Part shown: positions 1-9,638 of the stretch, one piece after another | How positions within the stretch are numbered: the stretch's first letter is position 1 | How the letters are laid out: each line of letters begins with the position of its first letter | Source of the DNA: Meishania sp964351985 | GTDB lineage: Bacteria > Bacteroidota > Bacteroidia > Flavobacteriales > Flavobacteriaceae | Length of the DNA stretch: 64,000 nucleotides | Assembly: GCA_964351985.1 (NCBI GenBank) | Contig: CAYGPR010000009.1 | Coordinates: 33,864-97,863, forward strand | Direction: 5' to 3' | The notes under the pieces: generated by a model | Told to the model about the DNA's origin: nothing | The model's database searches: none | What the model saw: only the letters and a program-made list of their open reading frames with translations | Position numbers and translations under genes: made by a program

Positions 1-1090
1 TGTTGGGCGTAAAGCCTTTTTCTGCTTTTTGGGAAAGAACGGTTAGTTTTTTGACAGCTTTTAGTTTGTCGGAATTTCCAATTTTCGCACAATGAACCGC
101 ATCTTTTAATGTTGCAATGGTTTCGTCGTAAACTTTTGTGGGTACGGGAAAGGGCGTCGCATCTTTTCCGCCATGGGCAAAGGCAAAACGAGCTGGGTCG
201 GAAAACCTTGACGGAGTACCGTGAATGATTTCGCTTACCAAAGTCAATGATTGCAGAGTTCTTGGGCCAAGACCTTTTAGCAATAATAAATCCTCGAACT
301 TCTCGGTCTCGTTTTCTTGGGCCAACCAAAGAATACTTCCCAAACGTTTCATGGATACATCTTTGGACTTGATATGATGGTAAACAGGAACCAAAAGATG
401 TGGCAGTTCCTTTAAGATTTTATCGGGATGCTCTTTTGAAATTTCTAAAATACTCTGTTTCGTAGGCAACGCATTTTTGTGGGTCAAGTTCAAAATATTA
501 CCTTGATTTTTACCACAAACCGCGGTATGAGGTTCTTCAACAAAAGATTTTAGATTTTCGGAATGCCAATGATAGCGTCGCGCCATTCCGTTGGAGCGGT
601 GCATGCCCTGTTGAATCACGGACCACTTGCCCGTATCGCTGACGATAAAACTATGGATATATAAATTGAACCCATCTTGAAGCGCCGTATTATCGACCTT
701 GGCGCTAAGCTTACTGCATTTGGCCAGGTGGTTACCATCTAGTCCGGTTTTGTTGCCGACCTCCATCAGCTCTTGTGGAGTTCGCATTGAGCTTTTCCCC
801 TTGCCTCCACAAACATAGAGTCCCAATTGTTTTGAGACAGGATTAATGGATTGTTTCAATACATTCAATACGGTTGTGGTAATGCCTGAAGAATTCCAAT
901 CCATGCCGATAACCGAACCGAAACTTTGAAACCAAAATGGATCGGATAGGCGTTCCAAAAAATCATCCTTGCCTTTTTGTTCTATAATGGCCTCCACAAT
1001 CGGAAGGGTCAACTGCTTCATGCGACTGAAGAGCCATGGGGGAACGGCTCCGCCATGTAGTAATAAATCAGCCGTGCCTGAACGTTGCAT
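1..1090 (-). CDS. DUF763 domain-containing protein (3' part beyond window edge)
   Basis: Reading the minus strand from the ATG at 1090 gives an open frame to the window edge, about 363 codons without a stop, so the C-terminus is missing. The start reads MQRSGTADLLLHGG, then PPWLFSRMKQL, which matches the conserved opening of DUF763 proteins. Near residue 300 the stretch GLGPRTLQSLTLVSE looks like a helix-hairpin-helix. DUF763 proteins occur in archaea and bacteria and have no established activity; a nucleic-acid role is only suggested by the HhH-like segment. The family assignment is from recall of the N-terminal signature. Confidence 0.85.
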   Translation of the reverse strand, partial: MQRSGTADLLLHGGAVPPWLFSRMKQLTLPIVEAIIEQKGKDDFLERLSDPFWFQSFGSVIGMDWNSSGITTTVLNVLKQSINPVSKQLGLYVCGGKGKSSMRTPQELMEVGNKTGLDGNHLAKCSKLSAKVDNTALQDGFNLYIHSFIVSDTGKWSVIQQGMHRSNGMARRYHWHSENLKSFVEEPHTAVCGKNQGNILNLTHKNALPTKQSILEISKEHPDKILKELPHLLVPVYHHIKSKDVSMKRLGSILWLAQENETEKFEDLLLLKGLGPRTLQSLTLVSEIIHGTPSRFSDPARFAFAHGGKDATPFPVPTKVYDETIATLKDAVHCAKIGNSDKLKAVKKLTVLSQKAEKGFTPN

Positions 1091-1141
1091 GTTATTGGAA
1101 TTTATCCAAATATATGGATTTTTTCCATAATAATAATTGAT

Positions 1142-1621
1142 TTAAAAAGAAATATCCTTCGGGGTTTTAGCAAACTTCCGAGTATCTTCTTTGGTTAAAA
1201 TTTTGAAACCTTCAGGTTTTTCGACCGTATTGAATATTTCGAGCAAATCTTCTGGAAGGGAAATAAGTCCACGCGATTTCAAACTGATCCAAGCCCCCAT
1301 CATTTCACAATGGGCGACGTTTTTTCCATTGGAATCATAAAAGTTGTGATGGAACTCGAAGAACTTGCCGTCTTCACTCAAACCCATAACTTCCAATGAA
1401 ACTTTTACGGGCCTTCCTGGGAAGACCTCTTTGAAATAATACATGTGCTCATAAAAGACCACCGGCCCGATTTGATGTTCCGCCAGATTTTTTTGGTTCA
1501 GACCAATGTCCCAAAGAAAAGCCATACGCGTATGGCTCATAAAATTGATATAGGCACTATTGGCCAAATGGCGGTTCGCATCGACATCGCTCCACCGGAC
1601 TTCAAATTCTTTTAGGTACAT
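1142..1621 (-). CDS. Acyl-CoA thioesterase, 4HBT/YbgC-FadM type
   Basis: A 159-residue hot-dog fold protein. The N-terminus has the 4HBT active-site signature: Asp14 (within RWSDVDANRH), His18 and Asn21, matching the D-x3-H-x2-N pattern of YbgC-like thioesterases. These enzymes hydrolyse acyl-CoA thioesters in the cytoplasm; the acyl substrate cannot be told from sequence. The gene is transcribed in the same direction as the DUF763 gene 51 bp downstream and is divergent from the nitronate monooxygenase gene. Length is normal for the family. Confidence 0.85.
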   Translation of the reverse strand: MYLKEFEVRWSDVDANRHLANSAYINFMSHTRMAFLWDIGLNQKNLAEHQIGPVVFYEHMYYFKEVFPGRPVKVSLEVMGLSEDGKFFEFHHNFYDSNGKNVAHCEMMGAWISLKSRGLISLPEDLLEIFNTVEKPEGFKILTKEDTRKFAKTPKDISF

Positions 1622-1738
1622 AACTCCGTATTATTTTATTATGCGTGCATAAGAGTGACAAAAATACCATAGTTTTGAAAAACGAAGGTATCCTCACTTG
1701 AATTTTATCCCTATTTTTAAATTCCTTAAAACAAATAC

Positions 1739-2713
1739 ATGAGCCAGAAACCCACTTTTATCAAAGACCTTTCCTTGCCTGCAATTGCTGCGCCGATGTT
1801 CCTAATCTCAGGACCCAAATTGGTCATTGAATGCTGCAAAAATGGTATTGTAGGAACGTTTCCTGCCTTGAACCAAAGAACTAGCGAAGGTTTTGAGGAA
1901 TGGATCGTCGAGATTAAATCAGAGCTTAAAAAATTCGAGGAAGCGACCGGAAAAAAACCTGCTCCGTTCGGAGTCAATCTTATCGTTCACCCAACGAACC
2001 CAAGATTGGAAGCCGACATTAAACTCTGTGTCAAACATCAAGTGCCAATTATAATCACTTCTTTGGGAGCGGTATCAATGGTCGTCGATACCATTCATAG
2101 TTATGGCGGATTGGTCTTTCACGATATCATCAAAAAACGCCATGCCGAAAAAGCAAAAGAGGCCGGAGTAGACGGATTGATACTAGTCGCCGCTGGTGCG
2201 GGAGGTCACGCAGGCACTATCAACCCGATGACCCTGGTTGCGGAAATCAAGAAATTCTTTCAAAAAACCATCATTCTTTCCGGATGCATTAGCAGGGGGC
2301 GCGATATTGCTTCCGCGCTACAAATGGGAGCCGACCTGGCCTATATGGGCACACGCTTTATTAATACCGATGAGGCAAAAGCACCGGATGAATACAAGAA
2401 AATGATTATCGATGCAGGGGCCAACGATGTGGTCTACACTGCGGCCATTTCAGGAGTACACGCCAATTTCTTAGGCGCAAGTTTAAAAGCTGCCGGACTT
2501 ACCGAAGAGGATTTGAAAAAAGATAGGAAAATCGATTTCGGAAAAGAACTGGATACCGAAGCGAAAGCTTGGAAAACGATTTGGTCCGCTGGGCAGGGGT
2601 CTGCAACGATCGAAGAGACCCTTCCGGTATCTGAATTGATTTCAAAGTTAAAATCGGAATTCAAATCAGCTATCGAAGAACAGGCCAAAGTTTTGGAAAC
2701 GTATCCCAAATAA
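1739..2713 (+). CDS. Nitronate monooxygenase / NPD family FMN oxidoreductase
   Basis: A 324-residue TIM-barrel flavoprotein of the 2-nitropropane dioxygenase family. It opens with the APMFLISGP segment and has the glycine-rich AAGAGGHAGT loop, with His157 at the position of the family's catalytic or flavin-contacting histidine; a second phosphate-binding glycine segment follows (GADLAYMGTRF). Members oxidise alkyl nitronates using FMN, although many environmental homologues have unknown substrates. Divergent from the thioesterase and followed 59 bp later by a hydrolase gene on the same strand. Function is assigned at family level. Confidence 0.88.
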   Translation: MSQKPTFIKDLSLPAIAAPMFLISGPKLVIECCKNGIVGTFPALNQRTSEGFEEWIVEIKSELKKFEEATGKKPAPFGVNLIVHPTNPRLEADIKLCVKHQVPIIITSLGAVSMVVDTIHSYGGLVFHDIIKKRHAEKAKEAGVDGLILVAAGAGGHAGTINPMTLVAEIKKFFQKTIILSGCISRGRDIASALQMGADLAYMGTRFINTDEAKAPDEYKKMIIDAGANDVVYTAAISGVHANFLGASLKAAGLTEEDLKKDRKIDFGKELDTEAKAWKTIWSAGQGSATIEETLPVSELISKLKSEFKSAIEEQAKVLETYPK

Positions 2714-2772
2714 AAGATGGTCAACTCGGGTCTTACCCTGAATCTTGGCTCTTGATTCTTTTTTCTTAAAAT

Positions 2773-3735
2773 ATGCCGCTTATACCATCAACGCACAATC
2801 CATCATTTTTGTTCAAAAACGGACATTTTTCGACCATTTATAGTGGATTATGGCGTAAAATCATCGATTTTGAGCAAAAAAGGGAACGGATCGATTTGCC
2901 CGATGGCGACTTTTTAGACTTGGATTGGAGTTTTTCTGAAAAGCCTTCCAATAAAGTTGTCATTCTTTTACATGGCTTGGAAGGCCACGGGCAACGACCC
3001 TACATTACCGGTAGCGCAAAGGCGTTCAATACTTCCGGATATGATGCCTGTGCCGTCAATTTTCGAGGCTGTAGTGGCGAGACGAATCGACTGTTCCGGT
3101 CGTATCATTCCGGGGCGACGGAAGATTTGGAAGCTGTAGTGCAACATATCCTCAACGAAAAAGAATATTCCGAAATCTATATCAAAGGGGTCAGTCTCGG
3201 TGGTAATATGGCCCTGAAATATGTTGGCGAAGACCGGGACATACCAAAAGAAGTGAAAGGGGTTGTAGGTATATCTGTGCCATGCGATTTGTACAGTTCG
3301 TTAAAGGAATTGCTGAAACCTAAAAACTACCCCTATTCCTTAAGGTTCAAAAAACATTTGACAGATAAATTATGGTTGAAGTTGCCTTTGTTCCCTGATA
3401 AAATTTCAACAGTGGAAATCAAAAACATCAAAACCTTAAAGGATTTCGATGACATTTATACCAGCAAGGCACACGGATTTGAAGATGCTCTAGACTATTA
3501 TAATAAATGTAGTTGTCTCCAATTTCTTCCCAATATCAAAATCCCTTCGCTAATAATCAATGCACTCAACGATTCTTTTCTAGGCTCCGATTGCTACCCG
3601 CATAAAGAAGCTGAAGAAAACGAAAATCTTTATTTGGAAACTCCAAAATTTGGCGGACACGTCGGTTTCCATGATTCCGAAAACCTATATTATTCCGAAA
3701 AAAGAGCGATAAAATTTCTAGAAGAGGGCATTTAG
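2773..3735 (+). CDS. YheT-type alpha/beta hydrolase
   Basis: A 320-residue alpha/beta hydrolase of the YheT/ABHD1-3 group. The oxyanion segment is LLHGLEGHGQRPY and the nucleophile elbow is GVSLGGN with Ser141. A late Asp in INALNDSFLG and the His in FGGHVGF complete a plausible triad. The N-terminal FKNGHFSTIY matches the family opening, in which the chain begins by describing a NGH motif. Cytoplasmic esterase or lipase activity is typical, but the physiological substrate is unknown. It may be co-transcribed with the nitronate monooxygenase. Confidence 0.88.
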   Translation: MPLIPSTHNPSFLFKNGHFSTIYSGLWRKIIDFEQKRERIDLPDGDFLDLDWSFSEKPSNKVVILLHGLEGHGQRPYITGSAKAFNTSGYDACAVNFRGCSGETNRLFRSYHSGATEDLEAVVQHILNEKEYSEIYIKGVSLGGNMALKYVGEDRDIPKEVKGVVGISVPCDLYSSLKELLKPKNYPYSLRFKKHLTDKLWLKLPLFPDKISTVEIKNIKTLKDFDDIYTSKAHGFEDALDYYNKCSCLQFLPNIKIPSLIINALNDSFLGSDCYPHKEAEENENLYLETPKFGGHVGFHDSENLYYSEKRAIKFLEEGI

Positions 3736-3804
3736 ATTTTGCTATTCCTTATATTAGTAGCATAAACCAATGCCGAAACCCATTCGGCATAAAAATCTGC
3801 ATAC

Positions 3805-4290
3805 ATGAAAAAAGTACTCATAGTCATAGCACTTGGCGGTCTCATGATCGGCTGTGGCGGAAAAGAAAAAAAGGAAGAAGAGAAAGAAGGCTTTGAAATG
3901 AGCCGCACTAAGGCCGAAGATAAAAAGGAAGCCGTTTCAGAGGGCGTACCCGTTGATATGGACAATGACGGTGTCGGGCCCTATAGTGATATCACGTTCC
4001 CCGATGAGATCGATTCGGAAATGGCAGCCGCAGGCGAGGCGAAGTTCAACGCCATCTGTACCGCCTGCCACATGGCCGAACAACGAATGATCGGCCCCGC
4101 GTTGAAAGGGGTATACGACAGAAGAAATCCCGCTTGGGTCATGAACATGATCGCCAACCCTGACGGAATGCTAAAGGAAGACCCGATTGCAAAAGCACTT
4201 CTTAAGGAATATAACAATGCCATTATGTTGAACCAGAATCTTTCGGAAGAAGATACACGGGCGGTCGCCGAGTATTTGCGGACGTTGTAG
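3805..4290 (+). CDS. Lipoprotein cytochrome c, class I
   Basis: A 161-residue predicted lipoprotein: a short hydrophobic signal ends at Cys17 (GGLMIGCGG), followed by a lysine/glutamate-rich linker to about residue 45. The haem c site is CTACH, Cys85-Cys88-His89, followed by a compact cytochrome c fold in which a late Met (NAIMLNQNL) is a candidate axial ligand. It should be a periplasm-facing electron carrier. Similar lipoprotein cytochromes precede nosZ in Bacteroidota denitrification clusters as I recall, but no nos gene is present here, so the partner is unknown. A strong hairpin follows the gene. Confidence 0.9.
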   Translation: MKKVLIVIALGGLMIGCGGKEKKEEEKEGFEMSRTKAEDKKEAVSEGVPVDMDNDGVGPYSDITFPDEIDSEMAAAGEAKFNAICTACHMAEQRMIGPALKGVYDRRNPAWVMNMIANPDGMLKEDPIAKALLKEYNNAIMLNQNLSEEDTRAVAEYLRTL

Positions 4291-4314
4291 GCAAGCCATG
4301 TATAATGATATTTT

Positions 4315-4355
4315 AGAAATGCCGTTATCCCAATACTTTGGATAACGGCATTTCT
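4315..4355. terminator. Perfect 16-bp hairpin after the cytochrome c gene
   Basis: The arms at 4315-4330 and 4340-4355 are perfect reverse complements (AGAAATGCCGTTATCC and its complement) around a 9-nt loop. It lies 25 bp after the cytochrome stop and just before the GH20 gene. The T-run is short, so it may act as a bidirectional terminator or a 3'-end stabiliser. Confidence 0.75.
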
Positions 4356-4379
4356 TATACAATTGAAAATCTGTAAAAT

Positions 4380-5939
4380 ATGCCCTCAATGAAAAAATTT
4401 ATTGTTGCCGTACTAGTAATGTTATCGATTATTTCATGCTCCGAAAAAAATATGCTCAGAGACGTAAAATTGCCTTTGAAAATCATCCCAACCCCAAAAG
4501 AAATGGTTTCAGGGGAAATGGCCCTAGCCCTAAATTCCGTGAGTGGTATTGCAACTACGGATGCTGAAATCATGCCACTTTTGGAGATTTTTAAGTCGGA
4601 ATTGGGCACGATGACCGAATTCGATTTGCCTCTTGTAGAAAGTCCCGAGAACGCGACGATTCTTTTTCAAATGGATACAACTATGGAAAAGGATGCATAC
4701 AGCATTTCCGTTGAAAATTCGATTCTTGTCAAGGCCGGTAGTTATCAGTCGGCTGCCATGGCACGTACTACTTTATTGCAAATGGCCCAAGTCGTAGGCA
4801 ACGAACTTTTTTTTCCGCAACTAACCTTAAATGACACACCTGATGCCAATTACCGAGGTCTGTTGATTGATGTCGCCCGTACTTGGCATCCAATGGAAAC
4901 GGTCAAAAAGCTTATCGATCTGGCTTCATACTACAAGACGAATTATGTGCAATTGCATTTTACGGACGACCAATCGTATACCCTTCCTTCTAAAAAATAT
5001 CCGAATTTGCCGACTCCAGGTCGTCATTATTCTTTTGAGGATTTGGAGGAATTGGAGGCCTATTCGCAAATGCGCGGCGTAACGATTATTCCCGAACTCG
5101 AAATGCCAGGGCATGCCAAATCTTTTGTCGATGCCTATCCGCAGGTCTTTGGGATAGCGGATTCCGAAGAGAATCCGTATATCATCAATATGGGGAAAGA
5201 AGATGTTTATGTGGCTCTGGAAGAACTCATTGCAGAAATCATACCCATCTTTAAGGCAACACCGTATTTTCATATCGGAGGCGACGAAGCACGCTTTACC
5301 AAAGTGATGGAGGACCCCGAGGTCAAGAAGTATATGAAGGAAAAAAATCTAGGCGGCGAAGATGTGCATGAACTCTACCGTCATTTTCTGGTGCGGATGA
5401 ACGAAGTTGTCAAAAAATACGGGAAGCAAACCTGTATTTGGGAAGGTTTTCCAAGAAAGGGAAACATAGAAATACCGAAAGATATGATCGTCTATGAATT
5501 CGAATCGCTGTACCAGTTGCCCAATGAACTTATCGAAGATGGATATACCGTCGTAAATGCTTCGTGGAAACCTTTGTATGTGGTCAATGAAAAGAAATGG
5601 GAACCCAAAACCATTTACGATTGGAATTTATGGCAATTTCAAAATTGGTGGTCACGATCGCCAGCCACCGAAAAACCGATTCAATTGGAAGAAACCGAAC
5701 AGATTATCGGAGCGCAAATGTGTACTTGGGAACAGCCACAGGAAATCGAATTCAAGAGCCTGCGCAAAAGACTTCCGACCATGAACGGACGGATTTGGAA
5801 TACCAAAGAAAAAATTCCGTACGAAGAATTTATGAAGCACTTGAATAGCACGGATGCCAAACTATCCGTTTTAGTCAACGATTCGCTACAGGATAGTTTG
5901 TTGATCGGACATAATCATAAAGAGCCCGAGAAAATGTAA
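4380..5939 (+). CDS. Beta-N-acetylhexosaminidase, GH20 family lipoprotein
   Basis: A 519-residue secreted lipoprotein. The real start may be the second ATG at 4389 (MKKFIVAVLVML), since the signal peptide then has a normal basic N-region; the lipobox ends at the Cys in SIISC. A GH20b-type N-terminal alpha/beta domain (about 30-150) is followed by the catalytic TIM barrel. The hallmark Asp-Glu pair of substrate-assisted catalysis is Asp302-Glu303 in HIGGDE; RGLLIDVARTWHP and PELEMPGH are conserved barrel segments. It should remove terminal GlcNAc or GalNAc from chitin-derived or glycan oligosaccharides at the cell surface or in the periplasm. No transporter or SusCD pair adjoins it. Confidence 0.93.
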   Translation: MPSMKKFIVAVLVMLSIISCSEKNMLRDVKLPLKIIPTPKEMVSGEMALALNSVSGIATTDAEIMPLLEIFKSELGTMTEFDLPLVESPENATILFQMDTTMEKDAYSISVENSILVKAGSYQSAAMARTTLLQMAQVVGNELFFPQLTLNDTPDANYRGLLIDVARTWHPMETVKKLIDLASYYKTNYVQLHFTDDQSYTLPSKKYPNLPTPGRHYSFEDLEELEAYSQMRGVTIIPELEMPGHAKSFVDAYPQVFGIADSEENPYIINMGKEDVYVALEELIAEIIPIFKATPYFHIGGDEARFTKVMEDPEVKKYMKEKNLGGEDVHELYRHFLVRMNEVVKKYGKQTCIWEGFPRKGNIEIPKDMIVYEFESLYQLPNELIEDGYTVVNASWKPLYVVNEKKWEPKTIYDWNLWQFQNWWSRSPATEKPIQLEETEQIIGAQMCTWEQPQEIEFKSLRKRLPTMNGRIWNTKEKIPYEEFMKHLNSTDAKLSVLVNDSLQDSLLIGHNHKEPEKM

Positions 5940-6003
5940 CAAATGATACCTTTTTCCAACTCATAGCCGAGATGGAAGTTGATTCTCCCAAAATACGCCA
6001 TTC

Positions 6004-6807
6004 ATGAAAATACTGACCAAAGGGGAATACTACGGAGAAAAACGATTTGAACTGGACAATAAAGGAATCGTACTATCCGAGTACGACTACGACCTTCCTG
6101 AAACCGATTGGCATTATCATGAAAACCCGTATTTCATGTATATCATCGAGGGTAATGTTTATGACATCAATAAGAAAAGAAAGACAAATTGTGGGCCGGG
6201 CAGTCTTTTGTTGCACAACTGGGACGAGGTCCATCAAAACACCAAGGAATCATCCACAGCGCGGGGCTTTCATATCGAATTTGAGCGAAAATGGTTCGAG
6301 CAAAAAAAGTTGGATAGTGATTTATGGGAAGGCAGCCACATCATTCAAAACCCTAGAATGCACCATCTTCTGGGCAGGCTTTATTTCGAATTCAAATGCC
6401 AAGATATCTACTCTGAATTATCCATTGACCTGCTTCTTTTAGAACTCTGCGAAACGAGTCAGACCGATAAAAAATCATCCTTTTTGGACACTCCGTTATG
6501 GGTAGCCGATTTAAAAAATCTCTTGCACGAAGATGAAATTCTTGATTATAGCTTAGCGACACTTTCGTCAAAATTTGGGGTGCACCCCGTCCATATTTCG
6601 CGGGCGGTACCTAAATATTTTTCTTCCACTTTAGGAAACTACATCCGCCAGAAAAAAATAAAAAAAGCAATGGGGTATTTGTATGACCCCAAGTACTCAT
6701 TGACAGAAATAGCCTATCTGAGTGGCTTTGCAGATCAAAGTCATTTTACAAGAACTTTTAAATCTTGTTTTGGAATGACTCCCAAAGAATTTAGGGTTCA
6801 GCTCTGA
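6004..6807 (+). CDS. AraC family transcriptional regulator
   Basis: A 267-residue protein with an N-terminal cupin-like sensor half (HYHENPYFMYIIEGNVYD, about residues 35-60) and a C-terminal double helix-turn-helix of AraC type, including the signature from ATLSSKFGVHPVHISR to GFADQSHFTRTFKSCFGMTPKEFR. It lies 64 bp after the GH20 gene and 69 bp before a serine hydrolase, all on the same strand, so either neighbour could be its target. The effector ligand is unknown. Confidence 0.9.
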   Translation: MKILTKGEYYGEKRFELDNKGIVLSEYDYDLPETDWHYHENPYFMYIIEGNVYDINKKRKTNCGPGSLLLHNWDEVHQNTKESSTARGFHIEFERKWFEQKKLDSDLWEGSHIIQNPRMHHLLGRLYFEFKCQDIYSELSIDLLLLELCETSQTDKKSSFLDTPLWVADLKNLLHEDEILDYSLATLSSKFGVHPVHISRAVPKYFSSTLGNYIRQKKIKKAMGYLYDPKYSLTEIAYLSGFADQSHFTRTFKSCFGMTPKEFRVQL

Positions 6808-6876
6808 TGTTAATTTCATTCTATTTCCCTTCTATCCCTCCTCTTACTTTTGAATTCATCAAAAAACGTACAGATC

Positions 6877-7941
6877 ATGTTCAAAGCAAATCCTTTTTTT
6901 CTTTTGTTGTTTTTTAGCGGGAATATCATTTTTTCACAAGTCGATTTTTCAGAAACCCATTTAAAAACTATTCCCCTGTTGATTACCATGGATTCTTTGG
7001 TAAAGGATGGGAAGTATGAAAACATTACCAGTATTCTTATCGCCAAAGATGGAAAACTGCTGTTCGAGAACTACTACAATGGTAATGACCGGAATTCAAA
7101 ACACAATACTCGATCCGCAACCAAAACCATGGCGACCCTCTTAACAGGAATCGCCATCGACAAAGGATTTATAAAGTCGGAAAAGGATAAAATCTTCGAT
7201 TATCTGAAGCATAAAATGCCTGTGGAAAATTCTGATACCCGTAAAATGGAAATTACCATCGAAGACCTTTTAACCATGAGTTCCATACTGGAATGTGATG
7301 ATAACAATAGCTTTTCCAGGGGCAATGAAGAGCGAATGTACATTATCGAAGACTGGGCCAAGTTCTTTGTAGATCTTCCTGTAAAGTCCTATCCCTTTGG
7401 GCCCAAGCCTGAAGAAATGCCTTATGGAAGATCTATGAGTTATTGCTCTGCAGGTGCGGCGGCGATGGCCGAAATCGTACAAGCCGCTATCGGCGGTAGT
7501 GCCGAAGAGTTTCTAAAAGAGCATTTATTTGAACCTTTGGATATTCAAAATTACAAACTGCACTACACACCGACGGGTGTGTTGAATACGGCCGGAGGAA
7601 GCGAATACCAAAGCAGGGATTTCTTAAAAATCATACAACTATGCCTACAAAAAGGCACTTGGAACGGAAAAAATGTCCTCTCAAAGGAATGGATCGAGAA
7701 AGCGACCACCCCAAAAGTAAATGCTTGGGAAGGCATGGATTATGGCTATCTCTTTTGGCTTAGAAAATATGATGAGGCGAAATGTTTCGCCATGGCCGGA
7801 AACGGCGGAAATAAAATCGTTGCATTCCCAGAATTGGGTGTCACTGTTGTTCTGACATCGACTAATTACAATAATCGCAATGCCCATAATTATACCGATG
7901 AGCTTTTGGAGGATTATATTATTCCCGCTATGCGATTATAG
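6877..7941 (+). CDS. Serine hydrolase, beta-lactamase (class C/penicillin-binding) fold
   Basis: About 354 residues from the ATG at 6877; an upstream in-frame TTG at 6850 is less likely because the ATG gives a clean signal peptide (MFKANPFFLLLLFFSG). The SxxK motif is Ser80-Ala-Thr-Lys83 and the second motif is Tyr189-Cys-Ser. GNGGNKIVAF is at the place of the KTG box, so a classical KTG is absent. Such proteins include esterases, D-aminopeptidases and 6-aminohexanoate-dimer-hydrolase-like enzymes; a true beta-lactamase is unlikely. Its 3' end overlaps the convergent SulP gene by 6 bp. Confidence 0.85.
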   Translation: MFKANPFFLLLFFSGNIIFSQVDFSETHLKTIPLLITMDSLVKDGKYENITSILIAKDGKLLFENYYNGNDRNSKHNTRSATKTMATLLTGIAIDKGFIKSEKDKIFDYLKHKMPVENSDTRKMEITIEDLLTMSSILECDDNNSFSRGNEERMYIIEDWAKFFVDLPVKSYPFGPKPEEMPYGRSMSYCSAGAAAMAEIVQAAIGGSAEEFLKEHLFEPLDIQNYKLHYTPTGVLNTAGGSEYQSRDFLKIIQLCLQKGTWNGKNVLSKEWIEKATTPKVNAWEGMDYGYLFWLRKYDEAKCFAMAGNGGNKIVAFPELGVTVVLTSTNYNNRNAHNYTDELLEDYIIPAMRL

Positions 7942-9570
7942 TTCCCACATACTAAAAGGGCGTTTGAGCTCGGTATCATCATTCTTTTTAACCCTATCCA
8001 CAACAACTTTATAAGTGGGGTCTTCCAAGACATTGACATCGATAATATCTTCGGCATTTCCTAAAAGCTGTACACAGTCTTTGCTCAAATGTCGTAAATG
8101 GATTTTTTTACCTGCCTTTTTATAGCGTTCGGTAATTTTATTGAGTGCCTCAATACCCGACATATCCGCCACGCGACTTTCTTTAAAATCGATGATAACC
8201 TCGTCGGGGTCATTCTGAATATCGAATTTTTCTGCAAACAGGGTTGTAGACCCAAAGAAAAGCGGGCCATAAATCTCATAATGTTTAATGCCATGTTCAT
8301 CGACATATTTTCTGGCACGGATGCGCTTCGCGTTTTCCCAAGAATAGGCTAAAGCGGAAATAATGACTCCCAACAAAACTGCGACTGCCAAATTATGTGT
8401 TATAGCGGTAATCAAGGTAACCAGGATCATGACAACAACATCCGATTTGGGCATTTTTCCAAAAGTCTTGAAACTTGCCCATTCGAAAGTCCCGATGGCG
8501 ACCATGAACATCAGACCAACCAAAGCGGCCATGGGTAACCGCTCTATCAAACTGGATCCGAACATTATAAAGACCAATAGCATAATGGCCGCCGTAATTC
8601 CTGAAAGACGGGCACGTGCCCCGGAAGACGTATTGATCAAACTTTGCCCGATCATAGCACAACCGCCCATTCCCGAAAGGAAGCCAGAAAGAATATTTGC
8701 TGTCCCTTGAGCAACACATTCTTTATTGCTCCTTCCTCGGGTTTCCGTGATTTCGTCGATGATGTTCAGCGATAGCAAACTTTCTATTAAACCGACTCCC
8801 GCAACGATAGCGGCATAGGGGAAAATGATCTTGATCGTTTCCAAAGTCATTGGCAATTGAGGAATCGACAATGGCGGAAATCCACCTTTAATAGTTTCGC
8901 CTTCGCCCATGGTATCGGCCACGGTCAAGGTGTCGACGCCAAAACCAATAACAATTGCAGAAACAACAACTATCGCCAAGAGGGAAGAAGGAACCGTTTT
9001 TGTCAACTTTGGTAGGCCCCAAATAATCAGCATCGTCAAAAGCGTCAGCCCAAGCATTACGAACATGGGTGTACCACTCAATAAACTATCGGTTCCCTTT
9101 TCGTAGAAATTCGGGAACTGTGCCATGAAAATGATAATCGCCAATCCGTTTACGAAGCCGAACATGACCGGATGGGGCACCAATCGAATGAATTTCCCCA
9201 GTCTGAGCACGCCCGCTAAAATCTGAAGAATTCCGGCAATAATGACGGTGGCAAAAACATAATTCAAAATAGTCTCGGGTTCGATACCGGGAAAGTTGCG
9301 TTTCAATTCCAAGATCAATCCCACAAATATAACCGCTACGGCACCCGTGGCACCGGAAATCATTCCGGGGCGACCGCCTAAAATGGAAGTAACCAAACAG
9401 AGAATAAATGCGGCATACAATCCTGTCAGCGGCGAAAATCCTGGAATTAGGGCAAAGGCAATCGCTTCTGGCACTAACGCCAAGGCTACCGTTAATCCCG
9501 AAAGAATTTCGGTCTTATAGTCTACTTTTTGCTTAAAATCGAAAAGGTTCAGATACTTCTTCATGCCCAT
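7936..9570 (-). CDS. SulP family anion transporter with STAS domain
   Basis: A 544-residue SLC26/SulP transporter. It begins with FDFKQKVDYKTEILSGLTVALALVPEAIAFALIPG, the canonical SulP entry helix region quoted here only in part: key residues are the PEAIAFAL turn and the later GRPGMISGATGA half-helix. About 12 membrane segments are followed by a cytoplasmic STAS domain from about residue 430. Substrates in the family are sulfate, bicarbonate or other anions; this one cannot be resolved. The start may be the third codon (ATG at 9564). It is monocistronic and convergent with the serine hydrolase, and it is the first of three SulP genes in this window. Confidence 0.9.
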   Translation of the reverse strand: MGMKKYLNLFDFKQKVDYKTEILSGLTVALALVPEAIAFALIPGFSPLTGLYAAFILCLVTSILGGRPGMISGATGAVAVIFVGLILELKRNFPGIEPETILNYVFATVIIAGILQILAGVLRLGKFIRLVPHPVMFGFVNGLAIIIFMAQFPNFYEKGTDSLLSGTPMFVMLGLTLLTMLIIWGLPKLTKTVPSSLLAIVVVSAIVIGFGVDTLTVADTMGEGETIKGGFPPLSIPQLPMTLETIKIIFPYAAIVAGVGLIESLLSLNIIDEITETRGRSNKECVAQGTANILSGFLSGMGGCAMIGQSLINTSSGARARLSGITAAIMLLVFIMFGSSLIERLPMAALVGLMFMVAIGTFEWASFKTFGKMPKSDVVVMILVTLITAITHNLAVAVLLGVIISALAYSWENAKRIRARKYVDEHGIKHYEIYGPLFFGSTTLFAEKFDIQNDPDEVIIDFKESRVADMSGIEALNKITERYKKAGKKIHLRHLSKDCVQLLGNAEDIIDVNVLEDPTYKVVVDRVKKNDDTELKRPFSMWEL

Positions 9571-9638
9571 GGGATTTTAAGCGGGCAAAAATAGGGCTAT
9601 TTAGGGGATTAGCTGCAATAATGAGGGTTAAATGTGGC

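Noticed and set aside
1726..1977. An 83-codon minus-strand frame across the nitronate monooxygenase start
   Set aside because: It lies antisense to the conserved coding start and has no features of its own.
8363..8710. Plus-strand frame within the first SulP gene
   Set aside because: It is a shadow of the membrane-protein codons on the minus strand and would need its own promoter inside a conserved gene.
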